From NCBI GenBank assembly GCA_938045315.1, contig CALINM010000012.1, forward strand, positions 1 to 49,604: 49,604 bases of DNA, read 5' to 3'. The notes beneath the pieces were generated by a model, which ran no database searches, was not told the DNA's origin, and saw nothing but the letters and a program-made list of their open reading frames with translations. Source of the DNA: an uncultured bacterium. Its GTDB lineage: Bacteria; CALINM01. The position numbers and the translations under genes are program-made. This document shows positions 13,902-21,031 of the stretch, in pieces (within the stretch, counting starts at the first letter, position 1; each line of letters begins with the position of its first letter).

Positions 13902-15013
13902 AGGAAAAGCTTCCAGAACCAGAGTTTATCGAAAGAGATCCCGTTAAGATAACACAGGAATTAATAGAATTATATGAGAGATTAACCGGTAAAAAACTTT
14001 ATCCAGCACAGGTGGAAAGACTTCTTATAGACCTCATTGCCTATAGAGAAAACCTGCTCAGGATTGCCATTCAGGAGGCAGCAAAGCAAAATCTCGTTGA
14101 GTATGCAACTTTTCCCATGCTTGATTACCTTGGGGAGCTTGTGGGAGTAAAGAGGCTTCCAGCACAGCCTGCAAGAACTACCTTAAGATTTTATCTTTTT
14201 TCTCCTCAAAACTTTGATGTATTAATACCCAAAAGCACTGAAGTGGAGGCCAAGGATGGAAAATGCCTTTTTGAAACAGTAAAGGAGGCAGTGATAAAGG
14301 CTTCCGAGCTTTTTGTTGAAGTAGAAGCTCTTTGTAAAACTGCAGGCACCACAGGAAATGGCTACCTGCCAGGGGAGATAAATAATTTAATAACCCCTCT
14401 TGCTTATGTTGAAAAAGTAGAGAATATAACTACAAGTTTCGGTGGCACAGAGGTGGAAGACGACGGGAGACTGAGGCAGAGAATCAAAGAAGCCCCTGAG
14501 CGGTTCTCCAACGCTGGCTCAAGAGGCGCCTACCGTTTCTTTGCCATGTCTGCCCATCAAGACATGGTGGATGTGGCAGTGTTAAGCCCCCAGCCCGGAA
14601 TAGTTGAGGTTTATCCCCTAACCAGATATGGCACCCCCACCCAGGAGATACTTGACCTTGTATATACTACCCTGAACGCAGAAAAGGTAAGACCACTCAC
14701 AGATTATGTCAGGGTCTTACCACCAGTTCAAATAGATTTTTCCATCACTGCTAATATCACTCTCTATAATTTTGCAGATTCCAGAACGGTTCAGGAGATT
14801 TTGCAGGATAGATTGAGTAAATATATAGAAGAAATGAGAAAATGCCTGGGAAGAGATATAGTAAGAAGCCAGATTATTGCCCTTATAAATAGCGTTTACG
14901 GGATTTATAAAGTGGATTTAATTGAACCTCAGGCAGATAGAGTTTTAGCTGAAAAGGAATGGGCAAACTGTAACAGTATATCTATAAACATAGCAGGAAC
15001 AGTAGATGGCTGA
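13898..15013 (+). CDS. Baseplate assembly protein J (P2 GpJ/Mu gp47 family)
   Basis: A 371-residue wedge protein of the GpJ family (T4 gp6-related). It has the LYPAQVERLLIDLIAYRENLLRIAIQEAAKQNLVEYATFPMLDYLGELVGVKRLPA start, the DDGRLRQRIKEAPERFSNAGSRGAYRFFA central motif and the IVEVYPL beta stretch. Length and domain order are normal for the family. The gene overlaps W by four bases and I by eight, forming the V-W-J-I order of P2. Confidence 0.9.
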   Translation: MKEKLPEPEFIERDPVKITQELIELYERLTGKKLYPAQVERLLIDLIAYRENLLRIAIQEAAKQNLVEYATFPMLDYLGELVGVKRLPAQPARTTLRFYLFSPQNFDVLIPKSTEVEAKDGKCLFETVKEAVIKASELFVEVEALCKTAGTTGNGYLPGEINNLITPLAYVEKVENITTSFGGTEVEDDGRLRQRIKEAPERFSNAGSRGAYRFFAMSAHQDMVDVAVLSPQPGIVEVYPLTRYGTPTQEILDLVYTTLNAEKVRPLTDYVRVLPPVQIDFSITANITLYNFADSRTVQEILQDRLSKYIEEMRKCLGRDIVRSQIIALINSVYGIYKVDLIEPQADRVLAEKEWANCNSISINIAGTVDG

Positions 15014-15701
15014 TAAGAGGCTAATACCAGAGGGCATAAGAGATCTTAGCACTGAGGCTTTTAATGAGCTTATAGACCGCCTGGGAAGCATTGACCTAAC
15101 CCCCCTGCTTGTCTATCTCATAGACTATGTTACACCTTCAGCTCTGCCTCATCTGGCAGAGCAGTTCCATGTCACTGGGCTTGAGGGCTGGGAGCTTGCT
15201 GAAACAGAAGAAGAAAAAAGGGCTTTAATTAAAAAAGCTATAGAGCTTCATAGATACAGGGGCACCCCCTGGGCTGTTAAAGAAGCTCTTAAGGCTGTTG
15301 GCTTTGAAGCAGATATATACGAATGGTTTCAGGAGTTGCCCTACCCTTATAATACCTTCTTCGGTGATATTTCTAATGCTCCCTATGAATTTTTTATCGT
15401 TGTAAATTGCTCAAAAATGTTCGGAAAGGATGTGTTATTATCAGGTGAAAATCAGCAAAGGTTAATATCCCTTATCAACGAATATAAAAATTTGAGAAGT
15501 CACTTAAATAAACTTGTTCTGTATCCTAAATATATTTCCAAAACAGGATATACAGATGCAATGACTAAGCCTGTATCTATATGTAATGCATATACTGAGA
15601 CACAAAGCAATTATCTTATTCCAGTGTCACTACCTTATATGACTTCTATGCATAGACCTGTTGCTGTTATTTATGCAGGAGAGGTGATAAATTATGGATA
15701 A
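15006..15701 (+). CDS. Tail protein I (P2 GpI family)
   Basis: A 231-residue protein. IDYVTPSALPHLAEQFHVTGLEGWELAETEEEKRALIKKAIELHRYRGTPWAVKEALKAVGF is the standard GpI signature (LP.LA..F...G.W...E..KR.L...I..HR.KGT..A...AL). It links the baseplate to the fibres. After residue about 165 the sequence (ISKTGYTDAMTKPVSICNAY) is less conserved and more AT-rich, as expected toward the fibre genes. It overlaps J and the fibre gene by eight bases each. Confidence 0.88.
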   Translation: MADKRLIPEGIRDLSTEAFNELIDRLGSIDLTPLLVYLIDYVTPSALPHLAEQFHVTGLEGWELAETEEEKRALIKKAIELHRYRGTPWAVKEALKAVGFEADIYEWFQELPYPYNTFFGDISNAPYEFFIVVNCSKMFGKDVLLSGENQQRLISLINEYKNLRSHLNKLVLYPKYISKTGYTDAMTKPVSICNAYTETQSNYLIPVSLPYMTSMHRPVAVIYAGEVINYG

Positions 15702-16362
15702 ATTAACACCAGTAATTACTCAAATAGGCAAGCAAAAGGCATTCAATGCCAGCATAAACGGTGTGAAAATAGCAATTAATAGAATAGGAGTTGGGTCCGG
15801 TGCTTATACACCAAACGAAAATAGAACAGCCCTGGTAAATGAAAGGGAGAGACTTCCCATAGTCTCAAGCGTAATAGATCCTGCCAATTCTACTATTGTA
15901 GTACACACCATAATCGAGAGTAACCTGGAATACTGGATAAGCGAAGTGGGATTTTACCTTGATGACGGCACACTCTTTGCAGTATGGAGCCACCCAACCT
16001 ATAAGCTTGGGTATAAAAGCAGGATAAACAGGTTTTTACTTGGCTATACAATAAAGATAGTGGACATACCTTTTGATGTAGTGCAGATTATAGACCAGGG
16101 GCAACCTCTTAATATTTATTATGCAACGGAGTTTGTTAATTTTACTAATTCTATTGTTAACATGGGAAGAGGAATGGTGGAGATAAATGATAAGTTGACT
16201 AACGCTAAAAATGAAATTTCAAGTCTTGACTCCTGGTGCAGGGTCAAATTCTCACACTTAGATAACATAATTAATAGTATGAATAAGATAGAACTTTTAA
16301 ATATTGCCAACACAATAACACTTATTTCAGACGCCATTCTGGCATTAAAATTAAAAAACTAA
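15694..16362 (+). CDS. Tail fibre N-terminal/collar protein (P2 H-like, DUF3751)
   Basis: A 222-residue protein starting with the phage tail-collar domain: LTPVITQIGKQKAFNASINGVKIAINRIGVGSGAYTPNENRTALVNERERLPIVS and later VHTIIESNLEYWISEVGFYLDDGTLFAVWSHP. In P2-like phages this domain attaches the fibre to the baseplate. After residue about 160 a helical coiled region follows rather than a long repetitive shaft, so the fibre is short or continues in the next gene. It overlaps gene I by eight bases. Confidence 0.8.
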   Translation: MDKLTPVITQIGKQKAFNASINGVKIAINRIGVGSGAYTPNENRTALVNERERLPIVSSVIDPANSTIVVHTIIESNLEYWISEVGFYLDDGTLFAVWSHPTYKLGYKSRINRFLLGYTIKIVDIPFDVVQIIDQGQPLNIYYATEFVNFTNSIVNMGRGMVEINDKLTNAKNEISSLDSWCRVKFSHLDNIINSMNKIELLNIANTITLISDAILALKLKN

Positions 16363-16381
16363 ATCAAAGGAGGAAAGAAAG

Positions 16382-17128
16382 ATGAGTTTAGAGCAAAGAG
16401 TGACAGAACTAAGTAATAATGTAGCTAACCTGGTGCACAGGGTTACAACCCAGGCTGATCAATGGCAACAGGCAGTAAACCAGGCTCAACAGCAATTTCA
16501 AAACTTTATATCTAATGCACGCTTAGAGACGCCTTTTATTCGCATAAGCAAAAACCAGGCTCTTATAAAGCATCCGAGTGAGAATCGTCCTATTGATTGG
16601 ATAGTGCAGTGGGAAACAGTTGAGTTGCTTGAGTATATACCTGTTTATGATAATAACTCCAACAGAACCAATTGGCATGAAAGATCATTATTAGAACTCC
16701 TCACAGACAACCCCAATACCGCCCATATAAGTATGTCATTTAATATTCTTCATATAGTAACCAAATCAACATTCACAAATTGGAGTTGGGCTTTACAACC
16801 AACTTTTGGAATGAGTGCGAAATGGGAAAGCGTCGTCCCGGTCCAGCCTATGTCTTTTATGTCCTTAGGCAAGATTATTACAGGGTCAGTCAGGATAAGT
16901 CACCCAAGTTATTCTGCTCCTTTGCTACAGGAATATCCTAATTCTGAATGGAAATTATATGGTAGAGTAGTAACGAGCTTGTCCTCTCTAAAATTTACAA
17001 ATTTTCTTTTCTACTTACGACCAAATACCGATATATACATTGCTCTGCCTGCATTGGTCCTGGGTAGATTCCCATACGAAACATACAGGTGGACCTATTT
17101 TGTAAATATATTCAATGAAAGGAGGTAA
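16382..17128 (+). CDS. Unknown tail fibre/receptor-binding candidate
   Basis: A 248-residue protein that starts with a coiled coil (residues 1 to 45: LEQRVTELSNNVANLVHRV, then a Q-rich helix) and continues as a beta-rich domain with many aromatic residues (WSWALQP, WTYFVN). Position after the collar gene and this layout suit a receptor-binding tip. I recognise no family. The gene is more AT-rich than the tail genes before it, usual for frequently exchanged receptor-binding genes. A clear AAAGGAGG box lies before the ATG. Other options are a short structural or effector protein carried with the tail. Confidence 0.55.
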   Translation: MSLEQRVTELSNNVANLVHRVTTQADQWQQAVNQAQQQFQNFISNARLETPFIRISKNQALIKHPSENRPIDWIVQWETVELLEYIPVYDNNSNRTNWHERSLLELLTDNPNTAHISMSFNILHIVTKSTFTNWSWALQPTFGMSAKWESVVPVQPMSFMSLGKIITGSVRISHPSYSAPLLQEYPNSEWKLYGRVVTSLSSLKFTNFLFYLRPNTDIYIALPALVLGRFPYETYRWTYFVNIFNERR

Positions 17129-17131
17129 AAT

Positions 17132-17443
17132 ATGCAGGAGTATATTCCAATAACCCTGTTAAGAGAAATGATTAAAACAAAACTTAGAGACCTCACTATA
17201 GACTTCATAAATTTACAACTACCGCCGGGATATAAAGACTATATAGATGTAGAAGTAACAGCCGCAAATCCAGCTGCACCGCAAGAATGGAGAGAGGAGG
17301 CGATAGGAATTTCACAGTGGTTTTATGGTATTTTTCAACAACTTGAGGCCAAGATAGAAGAAATAGAAAATATGACAGAAGAAGAACTATTAAACTTTCG
17401 TGCAGAAGAGTGGATTGACGCCTTACCACGACTTGAGTTATAG
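17132..17443 (+). CDS. Unknown small acidic protein after the fibre gene
   Basis: A 103-residue acidic, helical protein (IPITLLREMIKTKLRDLTIDFINLQLPPGYKDYIDVEV, then AIGISQWFYGIFQQLEAKIEEIENMTEEELLNF). Three bases after the fibre stop, with AAAGGAGG seven bases before its ATG, so it is in the same transcript. In many phages the gene directly after the fibre encodes a fibre assembly chaperone; that would fit but is not shown by the sequence. It is the last confidently coding phage gene in the rightward operon. Confidence 0.55.
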   Translation: MQEYIPITLLREMIKTKLRDLTIDFINLQLPPGYKDYIDVEVTAANPAAPQEWREEAIGISQWFYGIFQQLEAKIEEIENMTEEELLNFRAEEWIDALPRLEL

Positions 17444-17460
17444 CATAAAATGATTTTTAA

Positions 17461-17480
17461 AAGGGCAAGTTTTTGCCCTT
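17461..17480. terminator. Hairpin at the end of the tail operon
   Basis: AAGGGCAA (17461-17468) and TTGCCCTT (17473-17480) form a perfect 8-bp stem with a GTTT loop. On the plus strand no good T tract follows; on the minus strand the stem is followed by TTTTAAAAAT. It lies 18 bases after the last tail gene. It probably ends the late operon, perhaps also stopping transcription that enters from the host side. Confidence 0.55.
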
Positions 17481-17641
17481 ATTGCAAAAATTCTCAAACT
17501 ATCCGTATACTTTATGACAACAGGGCTGAACTTCATAAAAGAATCAAACAATCAATAACATCATGGCTTGGCCACGCCAAACACGCTAATAGCTCCAATA
17601 TTATCAAGAAGGTTTCAAATATTACATTCAGCCGCACCCGT
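17481..17641. other. Non-coding right-end region of the prophage
   Basis: About 160 bases between the hairpin and the paired terminal repeats. A frame of 71 codons (17450-17665) crosses it but overlaps hairpin and repeats, has no ribosome binding site and looks spurious. The first 22-bp repeat copy is at 17486-17507. A short inverted repeat TTGGC/GCCAA lies around 17566-17578. I see nothing else. Confidence 0.5.
17486..17507 (+). repeat. 22-bp end repeat, copy 1 (candidate transposase site R3)
   Basis: This stretch matches the two tandem copies at 17642 and 17664 at 19 of 22 positions, sharing the core TCTCAAACTA. It is about 180 bases from the presumed prophage end. Mu-type right ends hold three transposase sites of 22 bp. 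The match is seen; the binding role is inferred. Confidence 0.6.
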
Positions 17642-17685
17642 AAAAAATCTCAAACTATGCGTTAAAAAATCTCAAACTACGCGTT
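17642..17685 (+). repeat. Tandem pair of 22-bp repeats at the prophage right end (candidate transposase sites R2 and R1)
   Basis: Two directly adjacent 22-base copies, 17642-17663 and 17664-17685, differ at one base only (core TCTCAAACTATGCG and TCTCAAACTACGCG). Unit length equals the 22-bp binding sites of MuA, and their place after the tail fibre operon is where Mu-like right ends lie. Similarity between the two copies continues two bases past the second unit, so the end is at 17687 or later. The left-end partners are outside the window. Confidence 0.7.
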
Positions 17686-17879
17686 AAGTTATATTTATCC
17701 TTCGTATCCTCTTGATTTGTTGTCACAATTGCCCTTGTATCTCTTTGTACTATCCTTAATGCATTATATAACTCTTTAAACTCCCCTGCGGAAAGATTTT
17801 TTAGATAAGGTGGAGTTACATAAAAATATCCCTTTGAAATATCTTCAGCAAGTTTTTTTGGACTACCTTGTAAAGCCAT
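17655..17879 (-). pseudogene. Small host gene cut at its 3' end by the prophage
   Basis: The reverse frame starts at ATG 17879, overlapping the stop of the helicase gene by one base (TAATG), so it is a genuine downstream partner of that gene. It codes for MALQGSPKKLAEDISKGYF and on to TTNQEDTKDKYN, a soluble helical protein of unknown function. The last ten codons (LTRSLRFFNA) are translated from the 22-bp phage repeats and thus cannot be original. The true gene probably continued beyond and its 3' part lies at the other end of the prophage. The protein family is not recognised with certainty. Confidence 0.6.
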
Positions 17880-19987
17880 TACAAATACCTCAAATAGGAC
17901 TCTGCTATCCTCTTTAAATCCCCATTCTCAAATTGAACTATGCAAATAGGATCTCTACCATTTTCTATTCTTTCAACAACCTTTCCAAAACCAAATACAT
18001 CATGCAAAACCTTAAGACCCTTTTTTGATTTACTCCTGTCAGGATAAGTGTTATTAGCATATCTATTATCCATATCTTTACTCTTAAAAGTGATATTAAA
18101 GCTTATCACATCTATTAAATCATCGGGTATATAATCGAGAAAAGGCGATCTTACCATAATTCTATTATTTCTCATATTACAGTAGCTTAAATATAGCTTT
18201 TCCATTGCCCTTGTAATAGCCACATAAAACAACCTTGTTTCTTCCTCTACATTTTTTTCATCCTTCGAGTATAAATGGGGAAATATATCATCCTCAAGGG
18301 CTGTTATAAAAACAACTGGAAACTCTAAACCCTTCGATGCATGTACAGTCATAAGTGTTACTTCATTTCCTTGCTTTTCCTCAACAATATCATCTAAAAC
18401 GAGCTCATTAATAAAATCTGTATATGTCTTTCCTTCTTTATAATTTTCTACAAGGGCAATTTTAAGTTCCTCCACATTTTTCAACCTTTCTTCCGATTCC
18501 TTATCATCTTTACATTCCTTTAAAATATATTTATCATACCCCGTTAGATTTATAAGGCCATCAATTAAACTATCTGGTGTACCTTGCAGGTACAACTTTT
18601 CTATTTTTTCAAATAAAGCAAGAAAGTTTAACAAATGGGTACTTACTTGTTTTTTAACATTCTGGTTTACAACTTTTTTAATAGCATCAATTACATCATT
18701 TTTTTCATCTACAAAATGAAAAATCTTATCTAAGGTTGTTTTACCCACACCTTCCATGGCGTATGAGGCAAGTCTTGTAAAACTCATTATATCTTTCCTA
18801 TTGCCTAAAAACCTTACAAAAGCTAATATATCTTTAATCTCTTTTCTGTTATAAAATCTAAAGCCCCCATACACCCTATAAGGTATCCTTGCTTTTCGCA
18901 AAGCATCTTCAAAGCGTCGGGATAGTTGGTTTGTCCTATAAAAAATTGCTATATCCTGATATCTATATCCCCTTTCAGTGAGATTTTTTATCTCATTAAT
19001 GATACCTACAGCTTCTTCTTTCTCATCCATATACTTAAATAGTCTGATCTTTTCTCCTAAGCCTTTGGTGGGAATAAGAACTTTTTCCATCCTGTGACGA
19101 TTCGATCTTATAACTGCATTTGCTGCTTCGATAATTATTTTTGAAGAGCGATAATTTCTACCTAATTTTATAATTTTTGCTTCTGGAAAATCTTTTTGAA
19201 AATCATGAATATTTTTTATTTCAGCCCCCCTAAAACTATAAATAGACTGATCATCGTCTCCCACAACTGTTAGATTTCTATGAGTTTTTGTTAGTAATTT
19301 TAAAAGCTTGTATTGTATCGCATTAGTATCCTGATACTCATCTACAAGTATAAATCTATACCTTTCACTGTAAACCTTTGCCAGGCTTTCATCTTTTTTC
19401 AATAAAAGGTATGGCATCCAAAGAAGGTCACCAAAATCTACAAGATTTCTATACCTCTTTATTTGTTCGTATTTATTAAGAATATCCCTGTATTTATCTC
19501 TCAGAAAATCAAAATAAAAAGCTTTGTCAAGAAACTCTTCTAATTCCACCCCCTTATTTTTCCAGTCGTCAATTACTTTTTGTATTGCCTTTGGACTAAT
19601 TTCATCTTTGGGAATGTTTAAATATGTTAAAACTTCCAGCAAAAGCCTTTTTTGGTCTTCTTCGTCCAAAACTTGAAATGTTGGTGTAAAGTCATCAATT
19701 TTATCTGCATTTTCTATTAAAAACCTATGTCCAAAAGAATGGAATGTAGATGCAGTAACATCCCTCAAGAATTTACCATTTGGGAAATTCATAAGTCTCT
19801 GCATCATCTCCCTTGCTGCTTTGTTTGTAAATGTTAGAGCAAGTATAGAACGGTGCGATATATTATAATTTAGAACTAAATAAGCAATCCTGTAAATGAT
19901 GGTCCTCGTTTTGCCAGAACCAGCTCCTGCTAAAATAAGCAGTGGACCTTCATAATGTCTCACCGCTTCCTTTTGTTCTTCATTCAA
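17879..19987 (-). CDS. UvrD/PcrA/Rep-family superfamily 1 DNA helicase
   Basis: A 3'-5' ATP-dependent DNA helicase of about 702 residues, usual length for UvrD/PcrA. Motif I is AGAGSGKTRTI, Ia LALTFTNKAAREM, II ILVDEYQDTN, III VVGDDDQSIYSFRGA, IV LGRNYRSS, V VTLMTVHASKGLEFPVVF, VI RLFYVAITRAM. A short Tudor-like C-terminal domain (GLKVLHDVFGFGKVVERIENG) binds RNA polymerase in PcrA. It acts in repair and removal of protein roadblocks. The only standard start codon is TTG 19987, but it lies 24 bases from the AAGGAG box; an ATC at 20005 would be better spaced and adds IDILAH before LNEEQKEAV, matching family starts. Confidence 0.92.
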   Translation of the reverse strand: MNEEQKEAVRHYEGPLLILAGAGSGKTRTIIYRIAYLVLNYNISHRSILALTFTNKAAREMMQRLMNFPNGKFLRDVTASTFHSFGHRFLIENADKIDDFTPTFQVLDEEDQKRLLLEVLTYLNIPKDEISPKAIQKVIDDWKNKGVELEEFLDKAFYFDFLRDKYRDILNKYEQIKRYRNLVDFGDLLWMPYLLLKKDESLAKVYSERYRFILVDEYQDTNAIQYKLLKLLTKTHRNLTVVGDDDQSIYSFRGAEIKNIHDFQKDFPEAKIIKLGRNYRSSKIIIEAANAVIRSNRHRMEKVLIPTKGLGEKIRLFKYMDEKEEAVGIINEIKNLTERGYRYQDIAIFYRTNQLSRRFEDALRKARIPYRVYGGFRFYNRKEIKDILAFVRFLGNRKDIMSFTRLASYAMEGVGKTTLDKIFHFVDEKNDVIDAIKKVVNQNVKKQVSTHLLNFLALFEKIEKLYLQGTPDSLIDGLINLTGYDKYILKECKDDKESEERLKNVEELKIALVENYKEGKTYTDFINELVLDDIVEEKQGNEVTLMTVHASKGLEFPVVFITALEDDIFPHLYSKDEKNVEEETRLFYVAITRAMEKLYLSYCNMRNNRIMVRSPFLDYIPDDLIDVISFNITFKSKDMDNRYANNTYPDRSKSKKGLKVLHDVFGFGKVVERIENGRDPICIVQFENGDLKRIAESYLRYL

Positions 19988-20067
19988 GTGGGCTAAAATA
20001 TCGATAAGAAACTCCTTAGTGAAAATGTTTACAGGATATTTTATATTTTTTTACAAGAAAAATAAAG

Positions 20068-20985
20068 CTATGACTTCCACATCTCTTCAACAGTTATAAC
20101 TACGGACTCAGAAAGTGAAGATAAATTATACCCCCCTTCAAGGGAAAATATAATTGGTAATTCTTTTGCAGTATTTAAAATTATTTTTATTATCTCTCTC
20201 AACCCCTCTTTCGTAACATTTAAGGATGCGAGGGGATCTTTATCCCTTAAGTCATATCCAGCTGAAACAAAAAGTATATGGGGATTAAATTTCTTAAAAG
20301 AATTAACGAAATCATTATTATATATTTCCATAAGCTCTTGATCACCAGCCCCGGGTTTTAAAGGCACATTAAGTATCGTACCCTCGGCATTACCATATCC
20401 TTTTTCCGAAGATTTACCGGTTCCTGGATAAAGGGGTGATTGATGAGTACTAAAATAAAATACATCAGGATCATATTCAAATATATGTTGTGTCCCATTA
20501 CCATGGTGAACATCAAAATCAACAATATATATGCGTTCATACCCCTTTTTCTTAGCATAACATGCACCAATAGCAACGTTATTAAAAATACAAAATCCCA
20601 TTGCTTCATTTCTCTCTGCATGATGTCCTGGTGGTCTTACAAGACAAAAAAACCTTTTTCTATCAGAAGATATATTTTCCACAGCAGTGATAACTGCACC
20701 CGCTGCATAAAGAGCTGCTTCTTTTGATCCCTCAGATAAATACGTGTCGCTATCAAGGTATCCCGGTTTACTATTCATTATATAGTCAAAATAAGATGCA
20801 TCATGAACAAGAGTAATTTCCTCCCTTGTTGCTTGTTTTGGTTTTATCCACTCTATGGATTTTTCTAAATCCCTTCGCTCCCTGATAGCTTTAAGAATTG
20901 CCTTTAGCCTATCAACAGATTCGGGGTGAAAAGCAGGAGTATGATGTTGAAGAAAAATGTCATCATAAACAAGTATTACTTTCAT
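20068..20985 (-). CDS. Histone-deacetylase-family (class II/AcuC-like) zinc deacetylase
   Basis: A 305-residue arginase/deacetylase-fold enzyme. The zinc site and charge relay are visible: FFCLVRPPGHHAERNEAMGFCIFNNVAIG (HH dyad), YIVDFDVHHGNGTQ (Asp and His zinc ligands) and SAGYDLRDKDPLA (third Asp). The EGGYN motif near the C-terminus is present. Bacterial members deacetylate small acetylated polyamines or protein lysines; the substrate cannot be told from the sequence. Single gene with its own short upstream gap, between the helicase and the broken cyclase gene, all leftward. Confidence 0.9.
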   Translation of the reverse strand: MKVILVYDDIFLQHHTPAFHPESVDRLKAILKAIRERRDLEKSIEWIKPKQATREEITLVHDASYFDYIMNSKPGYLDSDTYLSEGSKEAALYAAGAVITAVENISSDRKRFFCLVRPPGHHAERNEAMGFCIFNNVAIGACYAKKKGYERIYIVDFDVHHGNGTQHIFEYDPDVFYFSTHQSPLYPGTGKSSEKGYGNAEGTILNVPLKPGAGDQELMEIYNNDFVNSFKKFNPHILFVSAGYDLRDKDPLASLNVTKEGLREIIKIILNTAKELPIIFSLEGGYNLSSLSESVVITVEEMWKS

Positions 20986-21031
20986 AAAAAGATATTTATC
21001 ACAATGAAAATTTATGTCAAGTTAAATATAT

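Larger units (their letters stand above)
1..17690. mobile_element. Mu-like transposable prophage, right-hand part (left end outside window)
   Basis: A continuous run of tailed-phage genes: terminases, protease and scaffold, capsid, lysis genes, contractile tail, baseplate and fibres. Head genes resemble Mu (I/Z protease-scaffold, gp36, gp37), and baseplate genes resemble P2 (U, X, D, V, W, J, I). Mu-type phages carry their tail fibres next to the right end, as here. Three copies of a 22-bp motif follow the fibres, and then host-like genes begin. G+C is visibly higher than in the host part. The portal, early and transposase genes must lie to the left of the window. The exact right boundary, somewhere about 17,686 to 17,725, could not be fixed because no clear terminal CA dinucleotide follows the last repeat closely. 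Confidence 0.85.

Noticed and set aside
17450-17665. 71-codon rightward frame with a CPYC motif, reminiscent of a Com-like zinc finger
   Set aside because: It overlaps the operon-end hairpin and two of the 22-bp repeats, has only one CxxC pair, no ribosome binding site and no family-like core.
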